From Manis javanica (Eukaryota > Chordata > Mammalia > Pholidota > Manidae): 64,000 nt of DNA. Below, piece by piece: positions 13,115 through 24,182 of the stretch (positions within the stretch are counted from its first letter, which is position 1; every line of letters begins with the position of its first letter). The stretch spans positions 13,781,001 to 13,845,000 of the forward strand of contig NC_133161.1 in NCBI RefSeq assembly GCF_040802235.1. The letters are read 5' to 3'. The translations under genes were made by a program, and so were the position numbers. A model generated the notes under the pieces. The model worked only from the letters and a program-made list of their open reading frames with translations, was not told the origin of the DNA and searched no databases.

Positions 13115-13535
13115 AATAATGAAGTCTACTTATCCGCAGTGCTGCTTTCCAAGGTTTCAGTTACCTGTGGTCAGCCACGGTCCAGAAAGATGATCCTCCT
13201 TCTGACCAGAAGGTCACTAGCAGCCTAACTAAGCCTACATCATTCACCTAACCTCACCCCACCACATAGGCATCTTATCACCTCGCATCATCACAAGAAG
13301 GGTGAGTACAGTACAACAGGACATTGAGAGACGAAGACCACATTCACATCACTTCTATTACAGTATATTATTCAATTTTATTGTTATTGTTGATCTTTTA
13401 CTCTGCCTAATTTACAAATTGAACTTTATCATCGGTGTGTATGTAGAGGACATACATTTTAAGTATAGGGTTCGGTACTATCCGCAGTTTAGGGCATCTA
13501 CAGGGAGTCTTGGAGCAATCCAGTGGCTATGAGAG
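13115..13535 (+). mobile_element. Tigger-family DNA transposon relic
   Basis: It has 'aaggtttcagttacctgtgg' followed by 'tcagccacggtccagaaaga', and ends 'ggttcggtactatccgcag', matching TcMar-Tigger elements. The transposase part is lost. Confidence 0.6.
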
Positions 13536-13869
13536 AACCACTCAAACACATTGTCCTGCTTATTCATTCCTCAGACGTTAATTAATGAGTTCGGCTAGTA
13601 GGAGCCGCGAGCAGCTGTCCCCGGCTGCTCCTCTCAGGTGTCCTGCCCCATCTCCCACACACTGGGGGGACTTTTCCGTCTACTACTTTTCCGCAGGTCG
13701 CCCTATGTCCTTTGGATCCGCTGATTTCTCTGAGGTCCCAGGACCCCCACATACTTGGTCAACCGCTCCTCCGCCCCAAGCTGTAACCCTCAAAACCAGC
13801 AAAATGGCAGAGAGCTGTGGGGCTAGAGACAAAGAGGGAGCAGTCAGGCGGGGTTCTGGGTTCTCCGTT

Positions 13870-15060
13870 ACAGTCTGCTCCCAGCTCTGCCTTTGCGGGT
13901 AACCCCTGAGCCAGGCCCTCCGGCCCCTCTGGGTGTCCTTGTACCACGTGAAGACTGGGCTGGTGGCCTGAAGCGGACGAGCGGCCGGAGGGCGTGGCCG
14001 CGACGGGGAGGGGGCGTGGCCTGACAACTGGGTTGACCCCGCGTGACCAATCCCGACAGGGGAGGCGAGGCCGGGTGCCTACCTGGGCCCAGGTGTGCTC
14101 CGCTCAGCATCTCCCGGTCTCTCAGTGCGCGAGATGGAGTGCGCCCCGGAGGCGTCGGGAGGAGACCCGGGCGGGGCCGAGCTCCCAATGGAACCCTTGA
14201 TAAGCCAGGGGCCGGGGCCGGAGCAGCCGCAGCCGCAGCCGCAGGTCCCCGCGGAGAAGCGACGTGCGGAGAGTCCCGAGGGCAACCCGGCTCTGGCCAG
14301 GGCCGTGAGGGAGGCGGCGGGCGCAGGCCAGGAGCTCGTCGGCGGGAAGAAGCTGCCTCGCCCCGCGCTCCTGCGGCTGCCGCCCCCCAGCCTCGGCTAC
14401 GGCGCTTTCCGCCGCCAGGCGTCCGCGGGCGCCGAGCCGCCGTCGCCTGGCCCCACCGCGGCCGAGCAGCCCCGGGACGGCGAGGCGCCGGCGGGCGGGC
14501 TGGTGCCCTGGGCCGCACCGGGGGAGCCGACGGCCGGCGCCTGGGCCCCCATGGAGCTGCAGGTGGATGTGCGCGTGAAGCCCGTTGGCGCGGCCGGTGG
14601 CAGCCGCGCACCCTCGCCCGCGCCCTCCACGCGCTTCCTCACGGTGCCGGTGCCAGAGTCCCCAGCCTTCTCCCGCCACGCCTCCCCCGCGTACCCCTTC
14701 CTGCCGCGGACGCCTTCCCCGGGCGGCACGTTGGGCCGCGGCGCGCCCCTGGCTCCAGCCCGGGCGGAGCGCGGCAGCGACACCGAGGGCCGGGCCAGCC
14801 CCACCGAGGGGCGCGCGGAGTCCCCGGGCTCCCCCACATGCCGCTGCCACTGCCAGAAGCTGGGGCTGAAGGAGGACGCCGACCTGCTGCACCACGCCGA
14901 GCAGGACGGAGACACGAAGCTGCCCCGGGCCATCAAGCTCATGGGTAAGCGCGCGCTGCGCCGCGGGGGCGGGCCACGCAGCAGGAGCGCCCACCGCCGG
15001 GCCGCTGCAGCCGCCGGACTGGGGGATGCAGACGGCCCTCGGATGCCCAGACTCCCCCTG
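13870..15060. promoter_or_regulatory. CpG island and promoter region of KLRG2
   Basis: This stretch is dense in CpG and GC, in sharp contrast to the AT-rich surroundings. It has a CACGTG E-box at 13945-13950, two GGGCGTGGC GC-box-like sites near 13990 and 14012, and a CCAAT box at 14047-14051, about 85 bases before the ATG. No TATA box is evident. The island covers the whole first coding exon. The transcription start is inferred to lie between about 13990 and 14130. Confidence 0.7.
14134..14944 (+). CDS. KLRG2: KLRG2 coding exon 1: cytoplasmic N-terminus
   Basis: Residues 1-270 plus one base of codon 271; donor GTAAGC at 14945 (phase 1). The exon is very GC-rich. It encodes short QP repeats (from about 14220) and many SP/TP dipeptides, so it is probably disordered and phosphorylatable. 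The tail ends with the CRCHCQKLGLKED stretch and IKLM just before the donor. The frame stays open past the donor to 15075, but the GTAAGC and the phase match to exon 2 fix the end. Confidence 0.92.
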
Positions 15061-18000
15061 GCCTCTCGGGCCTAGCATCAGTAAAACTCTGGTCTACGTA
15101 ATGATGATTCAATTTGCTTGCGAGAAGACAATAAAGCCACTAGTTTAACCCCCACCCGAAAAGAGCTTTCGCGTTCCCTTCTGGCGTGCGCAGCGTCTTT
15201 GGGAAGTAGAGGCGGAGGGAACGCCAGGGCCCAGGAAGTCTTTCAGTGCCACGTGACGGTGGTGGTAGCTTGGGCGGGAACTCGGGTCTTCGGACTCCTG
15301 GTCAGCGGACTCCTGGTCCCAGGGCTGACGGAACCGCCGCCCTGCCCTGGGCCAAGCTCCCGGCCAGGCTTCCAACTTCCCACCGCAATATATTGAGGAG
15401 CGTTTGGTCCCAAACACAAATCCATTATTCAGCAGCTACAGTGAGGTGTAGGCACCAGGCTGTGCTAGGTGGGGGAGTGGGTTCAGGGTTTTTGGAGGGG
15501 TGGAAGGGGTCGGTTGGCAGGGAAAGAAAAAGACACATAAACAATCTTGGACAGGGAACCAGGAGGGCGTGTCGGTGAACCTGGGGACATGGGAAAGTTT
15601 CCTGGAGCTAAGCCTTGAAAGGTGAGTAGGAGTTGGGGGTGGTAAAGGCCCTTTCTGGGTGGAGAGCCAGCACAAACAGAGGCCAGGAGGAGCCAGGCTG
15701 CCCTGCAGTCAGAATGCCAAAACCTTGGCCAGGTGAGAGGAGCAGCAGGCCAGACAGACAGGCTCCAGATCTCAAGGGCCTCTGTGCTAGCAGTTCTTAG
15801 ACATGTAGGATTCAGGGACTGGCAGCAATCAGGAAAGTTTGCAGAGATTGGTGTGAGCACGTTTTCTGCACGCTGGTGTTCTAGTTCTCTATTGCTGTAA
15901 CAAATCGCCGCAAGCATATAGTGGCTGAAAACAACACAAAGTTGTTCTCTCGCAGTTCTGTGGGTTGAAGTGTGATGGTGTCCAAAGCAGTGGGGTTGTG
16001 TTCCTTCGCGGAGCCAAAGGGGAGATTCCAGCCAAAGGGGAGATTCCGTTTCCTTGCCTTTTGTAGCTTCTAGGGGCCACAGCATTCCTTAGCTCATGGG
16101 CCTTACTATATTCAAAGCCAGCAATACCCTGCTGAAACCTCCAGCTGCCGTCTCTGACTCCTCTGCCGGCCTCTTCCATGTATAAGGACCCTGTGATTAC
16201 ACTGGGCCTACCCATAAAATCCAGGAAAATCTCCCCATCTCAAGGTAAGCAGATGTGCAGCCTTAATTCCATCTGAACCCTTAATTCCCTTGGCTGTGCA
16301 TCCAGAGATTAAGATGTGGGCATATTTGGGGGCAACATTATTCTACCACATGTGTCTACAGCTGTTATTATACTAGTAAATGAGGCAAAAGTTGGGCTGA
16401 TAAGGAGGTGAGGAGCTAGTGGGGAAGTGATATGGTTGGGTTTTTACTCTAGAACGTGAGTTCTGCCAGCATTGTGAAGGATGGGGCAGGCATGAGATTG
16501 AAGGAGAGACTAGTTAAAGGAGGTGACAGCAGTAGTTCAACAAGAGATGGTGAAGCCTTGATCCACAGCAGAGGGAAAAGGGGGGGTTCCAGGGTTAGGA
16601 TTAGCTGGGCCACTGAGCCAATGAAGGTTTGCCAGCAGGAGGAGTGGGGATGACTCCGGCATTGGTTAACTTAAGTAACGAGCTGTATGATGGACTGTGT
16701 TATCCTTAAAAAATGGAGAATGGGAGAAGAGGTGTGGGAGAGACAAATTAGGTGTTTGGGGGAGTTCCAGGTAGAGGTATCATTTAAAGGAAGAGGAGCT
16801 AGCCACTTCTTCCCAGCTAGACTGGGAAAGAAAAAATGTGAGTGGCAGGAAAAACATCAGGACACCTGAAGAGGAAAAGGAGTTTCTAGAAGCATGTGGT
16901 CAGCAGTGTCGAATGTTTGTTGAGGGGAGCGGTGGACTTCAGGACTGGATGACTAGAGAGGGTTGCCACCTGGGATCAGTGCCCACTGTTGAAGCAGATA
17001 ACCCAGGGGTGTGAAGAACAGGTGGGAGGGCGAGATGTCAGATTGGCAGCAACAGCAGGGTGCATGCTGATGCTTGGCACTTTGAGCTCGGGATTAAAGA
17101 GACCTGAGGTTCCCAAGGCGGGGCTGAGGCTTGGTCTGAGGGTTCCTGCTTGGATGAGGAGCTGTGAGTAGTGGTTTCTGCCTGTGATGGCCTTTACCTC
17201 CTGGGGTCAAGCTGGTTATCTCAACAAGAGGGCAAACCAAGGCACAGGCTCTATGACTTGCTCAAGCCCAGGTAGTGAGCCGTAACCCTGCTGTTTCCTG
17301 GTCCCCTCCTCATGAGCCCAGGAGGGAAGAAACCACTGTGGAAAGGGTTGGGGATGTCTCCTTACCTTATTTGGGCAAGTGTCCCAAAGGCACTGTCCTC
17401 CTATAAACTGAGGGATCAAAGATACACAGAGTGTTATCAATGAGCACGCATCCCGGAAGAGAAACCGGTTTGCAGAGAGCCTCAGGTGGGAGGCAGAGCT
17501 ACATGCTCAGGTGGAGAGTCTTAACCCTGGAGTCACCTCTCCTGGTCCCCAAGGCTGGATTAGGTGCCCCTATCCGTTCTCCTACTGGCCCGGCTGCAGC
17601 ACACAGTCTGGTCCAGGCGAACGTGTGCATGGAGCAAAAGTTGCAGACAGTCTGGGATGAGCTGGGAGAGAGCAGAGGCTGGGGGAAGGGGGTTTGAGAG
17701 GTGGGGCAACCTAAGAACGCCAGAGGTAGGATTTTGGTGGGACCCACAGGCAGAATGTTCTCAGCTGCAGTGCAGGAGGAAATGGAGGCAGGAAGGGTGC
17801 TGTTGGGCTTTTTCAGGCACCTCTGAGGAGCAGAGGTCAGCGCAGGAGGTGTCACCAAAGAAGGCCTCTCACTGGCGTGAGCCCTCTGAATCCCTGTGCC
17901 CCACTTTGTATTTGGAAGTTTGTATTACATTTCTTAAGACAGGCCCCCAAATTGAATAAACTTTTAAGTCCCACAAAACCTGGCTCCACCCCTGGCCATG

Positions 18001-21000
18001 GAGCTTAGCAAGGAGGAGGCAGCTGGTTTCCATCGCAGGGCAGGAAAGGTGGTCCTGATGCAGCAAATGAAGGTGTGATGCACAGTGAGCAAGTAAGCAG
18101 AGGTGTAACATCAGAGATGCTAGGCCAAGATGTGCAAAGGAGATTGGGTGGAAGCTAGAGAAGGGGGCAGAAGGGATGGTGCTGGAGAGCAGGGAAGTGT
18201 CTATTATTATTGCCATGTTCTTGCTGTTCTCAGGGCGGGTGGAAGACCCTTGGAGTAGGACTGGGTGAGTTTGCAGACACTGAGAAACTCTGATTTAAAG
18301 AGGAGAAGGTCTAGGACTGGGTTTAGGGTGCAGGCAGGTTTGAAGGAGATGTCGGCTTTCTCTGTATTTTGATTTTTATGCAAGGAGAATGTGTTCCCTG
18401 TGTAATTTCGTTGCTTTTCAAGGTGGGTGGGGTGGGCTTTTCCAAGGTCAACATTGCAGGCTTTTGTAATATACGTATTTCTTTACTGCTTTGTTTTCTG
18501 AAAGGTCAGAGATGAACATAGTGTCTACTCACAGTAGTTACCAGGGTGATTGGTAGATTTATTTTCCTTTTCTTTTCCAGACTTTTTAGTTCTGCTTTTA
18601 TAACCTTAAGACTCAATTTATGTGTGTCTTTTATTCCAAACATTTTCAAATCCCTGTTTTTGGTGACAGCATCTTTGATCTGTAATTCACATACCATACA
18701 ATTCACCCATGTCCCGTGTATGATTCAGCCATCTTTGGTATATTCACAGAGCTGTGCAGGTACCACCAAAGACAGTTCTAGAATACTTCCATCAAAAAGG
18801 AATGCTGTACCATTTACCTCCTGCTCCCAGCACTCGGCCCCAAGCAACCAAGAATCTACTTTCTGTCCTTATGAGTTTGCCTGTTGTGGACATTTCATAA
18901 AAATGGGCTCATACGATCTGTGTCCCTTTGTGTCTGGCTTCTTTCACTCAACATGAAGTTTTCAAGGCTCGTCCATGTTGCAGATGTACCAACACTTCAT
19001 TCCTGAATGATAAGCTTCATTGTACAGATGCGCTATGTTTTGGTTATCCATTTATCAGTTGATGGAAATTTGAGTCAAATCCCTTTAAAAAGCAGATTGT
19101 GTGTGTGTGTGTGTGTGTATATACACATACATGCATTTTATGACATTTCACGTATCAATGTAACACTTCCCTTTCCAGTCTTTGAAGCCAGTGTTTTCTC
19201 TACAGCAAATGAAAAAAATGGGGATTTCAAAAGGGCCTATGCTTCTGAAGTTCAATTATGATTGGAAATGTGTTTTACTAAAAACTTTAAGAAATGCGTT
19301 CTATCTGGGTGTGTATTTATATGTGGGTATATCCTAATATGCATGAGGTTTTTAAAATGGAATTCATTTTTTCAAAGTAATATTCGCCAGAGAATTACCT
19401 CCGTTATTTCAGTTTTTGGTAAATATGGTGATTGAGTCCGTAGGACCGTCCACCAGTATGCGGCGTGTGTTCCTGACCCTTACCCATGAGATCCGGGTGG
19501 GTCCTGGGGCCCCTTGCCGCAAGGTGTCCAGGAGAGGAGAGCTGGCTTCTTAACAATAACTGATTTCACACTTCTGTACTGGGGCAGAGATCAAACTCAG
19601 GAGAGCTTGGTTACTTCAGTTGCTTTGTATTTTCCCGTTGAAAGCTGCTGGTACCTTGTCAGTGGCTGTGATGAACCATTTACTGTAATTTATTCTCCAA
19701 GTTTTCCCCTCTGGCTTCCCTGGTTACTCCATCAACAGGGCAGGATGTGGCATTTGAGCCTTTGCCCACCCCACTCCTCCCTGAGAGCCCTTCTGTCCCT
19801 CTGTAGCCTCCTTGCAGCCATCTCCTCCCTAGGTCCTTGAGCTGCTGGCAACACACATCTGTCTAGTGCTTGACAGACTGCAGGGCACTCTCTGCACAAC
19901 ACTTCATTAGTGGCCTCCAGTGACTTGGAGAGATGGAAGATGCAGGTGTGATTTCAGTGTTAAAATGAGAAAACACCAAGATCACTGGAGGGGCCCATGG
20001 AGGCAGGACTTGAACCTGGGCCTGTCTGTCCAAGTGCAAAGGGAGCCCTCTTTCCTCTCTTGTTTGGAGTTCCGTCTCCTGGAGCCTCTGTCCTGTGAGC
20101 ATCTTGAGTGCAGGGGCCTGGCCTGCCCTTGGGATTTGTACTGTGTGTCTGATGAACATTAAGTGCTCAGTGAATGGTTGTTAGCCAATTATTTGTTGTC
20201 TTTCTTAAATAGAGTCTTATGTCTTCTAGTTACTTAAGAAGCAGAAAATCTGCAAGCAATTTTCTCCTAATTATGAAGTTCTGGCCTAAATTGAGTGTTT
20301 TTTCCAGGTGTCTTGAGCTGAGAGGGTGGGTGCTAAGGTGGGCACAATGTTGGTGTCTGAGTCAGTGTGGTGCTGAGTGGGGTGGGGTGGGTGGTTTCCT
20401 GACCTGTCTGCCCCCCGCCTCCCCCAGGGCTGCCCATGTACCTGAAGTCCCTGCGCTGGGCCCTGGCGGTCATGGCTGTGTTCCTGGCAGTGTCCGCGGT
20501 CGCCATTGTGGTCCTGGCCTCTAGAGCAGGTATAGTGCTCCTCCGGGCTCCTCTCCTCCCCTGCTCCACCACCAGGCGCTCTGGTTCTTACAGCACCTTT
20601 GTGAGAATTAGAGAAAGATGTCGCCCGGGGCCCATGCAGTACAAAGACACAGGGCTTGTGGAACAAAGATGAGGGAGAAGAGCTCTTTCCTCCCACTGGC
20701 CAGGGCCTGCCCACCCTGCTTGCCACCCCAGGCTTTGACCTGTTAGCATACATGCATTCAGTGTTCTGTCTTCCAGCAGCTCACCGGTGGTCTCTGTGTT
20801 TGCAGGGGCCAGATGCCGCCCATGCCCCCAGGGCTGGATGTGGTCTGAGAAGCACTGCTACTACCTCTCTGCCGAAGCACAGGCCTGGGAGGCCAGCCAC
20901 GCTTTTTGCTCAGCCCACCATGCTACCCTCCCCCTGCTGAGCCACACCCAGGTGAGAAGGGGCAGGTGGGCTTGGGGTGGATATCGTTACAGATCACAGA

Positions 21001-23885
21001 TCTCTAGCACAGGCAGGGATTTCAAAGATCTAGTCCAACTCTACATTATGGGAAACGTCACCAAGGCCTGGGAACATAAGGTGACTATGCAGGAGCACCA
21101 GACACCAGATCTCCCAGGCCTTCAATTTACTCTTCATCCTAAGAAGTGGAGGCAGAGCTGGGAAGGCTGGAGTGGGGTGCTGCCGTCCAGCCTGGCGGCC
21201 AGGCGTTTACAGCTCTGGGGCCAGTCCCCTGGCAGGGCCGTGGTGAAGACACCTGTGTCCTTTCTGGGAGGTAGTATGGAAAATAAGTGTAGTCGGTATT
21301 GTCAGCAACTCCAGACAGTAAGTATTTCTTCCATGATCATTTGTCTGAGGGAGGGCTGTTGGCGGGCTGATCGTGGCTGGGTTTAGTAGGACAGTCCAGC
21401 TTCCAGGGGCAGATTGGCTGGGCTCAAGGCTGCGGGTCGGGCTCATCTTTGCTCCATGAGTCTCTCATCCTTACCCTTTTGAAAGTCTGCGTAAGAAAAA
21501 TGGCAGAAGGGCAAGAGCCAAGCACCATTTAAGGCCTCTACTTTCACATCTGCTACTGTTCCATCAGCCAAAGCAAATAAGCAAAACAACAGCAAAGGGA
21601 CAGGAGAGTGTATTACATCCGCAGGCTGCCAGGGAGAGGCTGCTGTACCCTCTGACTTGGCCTCAGAGCCAGCCCAGGCTCCTTTTCATCCTCCCCAAAG
21701 CTCCCCCACTGGCCCTGCCCGCAGGCCACAGCCTGTGGAGTTCAGCTGAAGAAGAAATGACCAGCAACGGCAGGCTTTGTGCACCCTGTCTGTTCTGCGA
21801 CCTCTCCACTTACACATGCAGTCCGGCCTGGGGGATTCCTGAAGGGGTAAGGTTAGCAACCTTCAGCCTGGAAGCTGCTTCTGGCTTCTCTTTTGGCTGG
21901 TGACTGGAGGTGCTGCTTTGAGGGGACAAGGTGGGTCTGCACGGACCCCCCTGGGGCACAGTCGGCCTGATGGCCCGTGTGTTACCTGCAGCCCTGGCTA
22001 GTTGCTGGCAGTGAGCACAGGGAGGCAGTTTTGTTGAGCTGGCCTGCTGTGTGCTGGGCTCTCAGCCCATGATGAGTAAGACCGCACCCCCCACCCCCAA
22101 GCTATGAAGGTTGAGGCAGCACAGGGAGGGAGCACAACTGTAGCCCGGGGCAGCACCCAGTCCCTGCAGGAAGGGACCTTCTAGCCGAGGCCAGAAGGAT
22201 GACCAGGAGCACAGCCATCGTCCCAGTGCTTGCTTTCTAAAGCCCGGGCTTACATATAGAGGTTTTGTCTTTGTCACCTTAAAGTTTTCTGAGTGTAATG
22301 TTAAATTTGTTTACACCAGTCCACTTCTGATTTTCACTGATGTGAATACACACTTCTGGGCCTTGTGAGCGACATGTGCTTGTGGTATAGACTGTTTTTA
22401 ACTTGGCATGTTTCATATTTACATTTTCTGCATAACTGTATTTCCTATGTACTTGTCATCTTTAACAGCACTGTAATTTTCCATCATGTTGATATCCCAG
22501 AATTTGCCTAGTTATTTCCTGTGGCTGAACATTTGGGTCATTTCCACTTTTTCTTTATAAATGGCATGGTGTTATCTTTGGGTAAGTTCATTTTCTCTCT
22601 GTTAAGTTCTTGGATTTGTTCCCCAAAGTGGGATCAGCCATCCTAGGGATAGGAATGATGTTCCCGCTCTCCCACCTAGCTCCGTCATGTTCCGGAAAGA
22701 GGGCTGGTGTGGACCCTGCCACCTTGTCCACCCCACGCTGCCAAGCCCCCACGCCACAACTTACAATGTTCTTTTTCCCAGGTTGACCGTGGCTCCCAGG
22801 CCACCTCTGCAGCCTCATCAAGCCCATCCCTCGCCTCCAGGCTGGTCCGCCTGTTTGCTGCTTACTGCCTGGATGCGCTCTGTGGCTCCCAGCTCTGCTC
22901 ATGCATTTCCCCTTCTCAGGGCTTCTTCACTTCTGGTCCACTCAAAACCCATCATGTGTTGCTGGCTGGGGACTGGCATTCACAGCCTGTTTCTCCTTGA
23001 GGGCTGAGATGGGGTCAACCCCCCAATTTGGGTCCCCAGCCCTGAGGGCAGTGCCCAGCAACCAGCAGGCTTCCAACAGAGCTTCCCAATTCCTGGCACT
23101 CAGGGACAGCTGGGTTGAGCTGTCACTTCTGTAGTCCAGAGAGGAGTGACCATTTGCTTTTCTCCCTTAGGACTTTCTGAGCAGATACCCAGTCTCCAAG
23201 TATTCCTGGGTGGGGGCCCGGCGAGGCCCCCAGGGCTGGCACTGGATCGACGGGGCCCCCTTGCCACCCCAGCTGTGAGTGACTGTGGGCTTGGTGGGAG
23301 GCCCCCGTCCCCAACCCACTAGCACGGGTTCCCGTGACCAGAGTGACGTCACAACAGGTGCCTGGACTGGAGCCTCCCCGCCTCTGCCAATGTCCCCACA
23401 GCAGCTGATCTGGATCTTCCATCTGTCCCCCGATTCAGACCCCTGCTCCACTGACAGCCACAGGCACCTTTTGGGGGACCCACCCCACTACACCCATGCT
23501 CAGGGCCTGGGTTTTAGTCCCTGTCACCCCACCCCTTGTTTGGGTCCCCCAGTGCACTTCCCCAAGCAGGGCTGTCACCCTGTTCTACAAGAGGCATGTG
23601 CCACACCGAGTGGTTTGGTGGTCGGCCCAGAGCCCACAGCTGACAAGCGAGGGGTGGTGTGGTGGGTGGGGGGCATCCTCACAACTCCTATCCCTGTGCA
23701 GTGATTCCAGCACTCACCATGTGCCCCATCATCCTGAGTGTCCCTCCAACTTCTCACCCTTCCCCAGACTCCCTGAGGAAGAGGACAAGCCAGATCTCCA
23801 GTGTGGGGGCCTGCAGGGAGGCAAGCTCGTGGCTTTGGACTGTGCTTCTCTAAGACCCTGGATCTGTGCCAAGGGGTCCAAGTGA
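14134..23885 (+). CDS. KLRG2: KLRG2, killer cell lectin-like receptor G2 (complete, 5 coding exons)
   Basis: Joined exons 14134-14944, 20428-20529, 20806-20951, 23171-23274 and 23768-23885 give 1281 nt, an open frame of 426 residues plus stop. All introns are GT-AG. Residues 1-280 are a Pro/Ala/Arg/Ser-rich cytoplasmic tail with no signal peptide. About 281-301 is one hydrophobic membrane segment, so this is a type II protein. From about 308 follows a C-type lectin-like domain with CPQGW, HCYYL, WVGARRG, WHWIDG and a final C-G-G...D-C...W-I-C pattern. The calcium-binding EPN motif is absent, as in the NK-receptor group of lectins. The length is near the roughly 409 residues I recall for human. 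No strict ITIM is visible; Y187 (AYPFL) only resembles one. The ligand is unknown to me. The gene converges with LUC7L2, as in human 7q34. I chose the ATG at 14134 because it is the first in-frame ATG and has G at -3 and +4. Confidence 0.93.
15430..17170. repeat. Long ancient interspersed repeat, interrupted
   Basis: Patches such as 'aaggccctttctgggtgg', 'gggcaggcatgagattgaag' and 'tggtcagcagtgtcgaatg' belong to one long mammalian repeat that I cannot name. It is split by an LTR at 15879-16355. Confidence 0.4.
15879..16355 (-). mobile_element. MaLR (MLT1-type) LTR
   Basis: Read on the minus strand it starts 'tgtggtagaataatgttgcc' and ends 'gcgatttgttacagcaatag', with the MLT1 order 'atcacagggtccttatac' and 'cagcagggtattgctgg' between. 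It interrupts an older repeat in KLRG2 intron 1. Confidence 0.6.
18660..19090 (-). mobile_element. Old L1M fragment
   Basis: The plus strand shows the L1 reverse complement: 'ttctttcactcaacatgaag', 'gctcgtccatgttgcag', 'catttatcagttgatgg'. It is in KLRG2 intron 1. Confidence 0.65.
19098..19118. repeat. (TG)n microsatellite
   Basis: An uninterrupted run of about ten TG units, followed by a short ATATAC stretch. Confidence 0.9.
19930..20175 (+). repeat. MIR fragment followed by L2 3' end
   Basis: A MIR-like '...ttaaaatgagaaaacacc' and 'ggacttgaacctgggcc' is followed by an L2-like 'tgagcatcttgagtgcagg' and 'agtgctcagtgaatggttg'. Old and diverged; just upstream of the KLRG2 transmembrane exon. 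Confidence 0.55.
20428..20529 (+). CDS. KLRG2: KLRG2 coding exon 2: transmembrane segment
   Basis: The acceptor follows a C-rich tract ending in CCCCCAG. The donor is GTATAG at 20530. It encodes GLPMYLKSLRW, then the hydrophobic run ALAVMAVFLAVSAVAIVVLA and SRAG. The basic residues on the N-terminal side of the helix fit a type II (N-in) topology. Confidence 0.93.
20806..20951 (+). CDS. KLRG2: KLRG2 coding exon 3: start of C-type lectin-like domain
   Basis: The acceptor is TTTGCAG and the donor GTGAGA at 20952 (phase 0). It encodes ARCRPCPQGWMWSEKHCYYL, the classic first cysteine loop of NK-type lectin domains, then EAQAWEASHAFCSAHHATLPLL, which matches the first helix region, and ends SHTQ. 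Confidence 0.93.
20952..23170 (+). other. KLRG2 intron 3
   Basis: A 2.2-kb GT-AG intron. 22300-22600 has L1-like A/T-rich wording. The rest looks unique and GC-moderate. No RNA gene or second reading frame with a recognisable domain was seen. Confidence 0.75.
23171..23274 (+). CDS. KLRG2: KLRG2 coding exon 4: central lectin domain
   Basis: The acceptor is CTCCCTTAG and the donor GTGAGT at 23275 (phase 2). It encodes DFLSRYPVSKYSWVGARRG, then PQGWHWIDGAPLPPQ. WVG and WxWIDG are core lectin-fold motifs. Confidence 0.92.
23768..23885 (+). CDS. KLRG2: KLRG2 coding exon 5: end of lectin domain and stop
   Basis: The acceptor TTCCCCAG at 23767 follows a good pyrimidine tract. It encodes LPEEEDKPDLQCGGLQGG, then KLVALDCASLRPWICAKGSK and TGA at 23883-23885. 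The last three cysteine positions are those of the lectin fold. An acceptor-like CTGTGCAG at 23701 would add 22 in-frame residues. The downstream site is preferred because its product matches the family length and spacing I recall. Confidence 0.85.
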
Positions 23886-24176
23886 TCTGGCTTCTGCACA
23901 TCCTTAGATTGTTGGGCAAGCAGCTCTCCCAGGGGTGGCCAAGTTGAAAGCCGAAGCAGCTTCTTCCCCAGACCCAGGCTTCCAGGTCTCCTGGCTCAAG
24001 AGGCCCTGCGTCACCCAGGGAGCTGGACTTCCAGTGCAGGAAGATCACACCCAGGGAGAGGTGGCTTTCCGGGGCCCTGGGGCTGGGTGCTCATTTTAGT
24101 CTCCACCTTCTGAAGTGGACTTGTTTGGTGTTCTTGCTATGGTTTTTTAGCATTTCCAAGCCATTTTCCTCCATCA

Positions 24177-24182
24177 TTAAAA
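24177..24182 (+). other. Candidate polyadenylation signal of KLRG2 (ATTAAA)
   Basis: This ATTAAA lies about 295 nt after the KLRG2 stop and is followed by a T/C-rich stretch. It would give a 3' UTR of about 310 nt. No AATAAA was noticed closer. This is position-based inference only. Confidence 0.35.

Larger units (their letters stand above)
14945..20427 (+). other. KLRG2 intron 1
   Basis: This GT-AG intron starts in the CpG island. A second CACGTG lies at 15250-15255. It then holds old interspersed repeats: an unassigned ancient family at 15430-17170 broken by a MaLR LTR, an L1M relic near 18660-19090, a (TG)n run, and MIR and L2 fragments at 19930-20175. No other exon was recognised. Confidence 0.8.

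Noticed and set aside
13868-14611. 247-codon minus-strand frame over the KLRG2 promoter and exon 1
   Set aside because: Composition effect of a GC-rich island (few stop codons); low-complexity Arg/Pro/Ala product with no domain.
14043-14948. 301-codon plus-strand frame overlapping KLRG2 exon 1
   Set aside because: It starts at a GTG, is out of frame with KLRG2 and gives an Arg/Gly/Pro-rich product; a shadow of the real exon.
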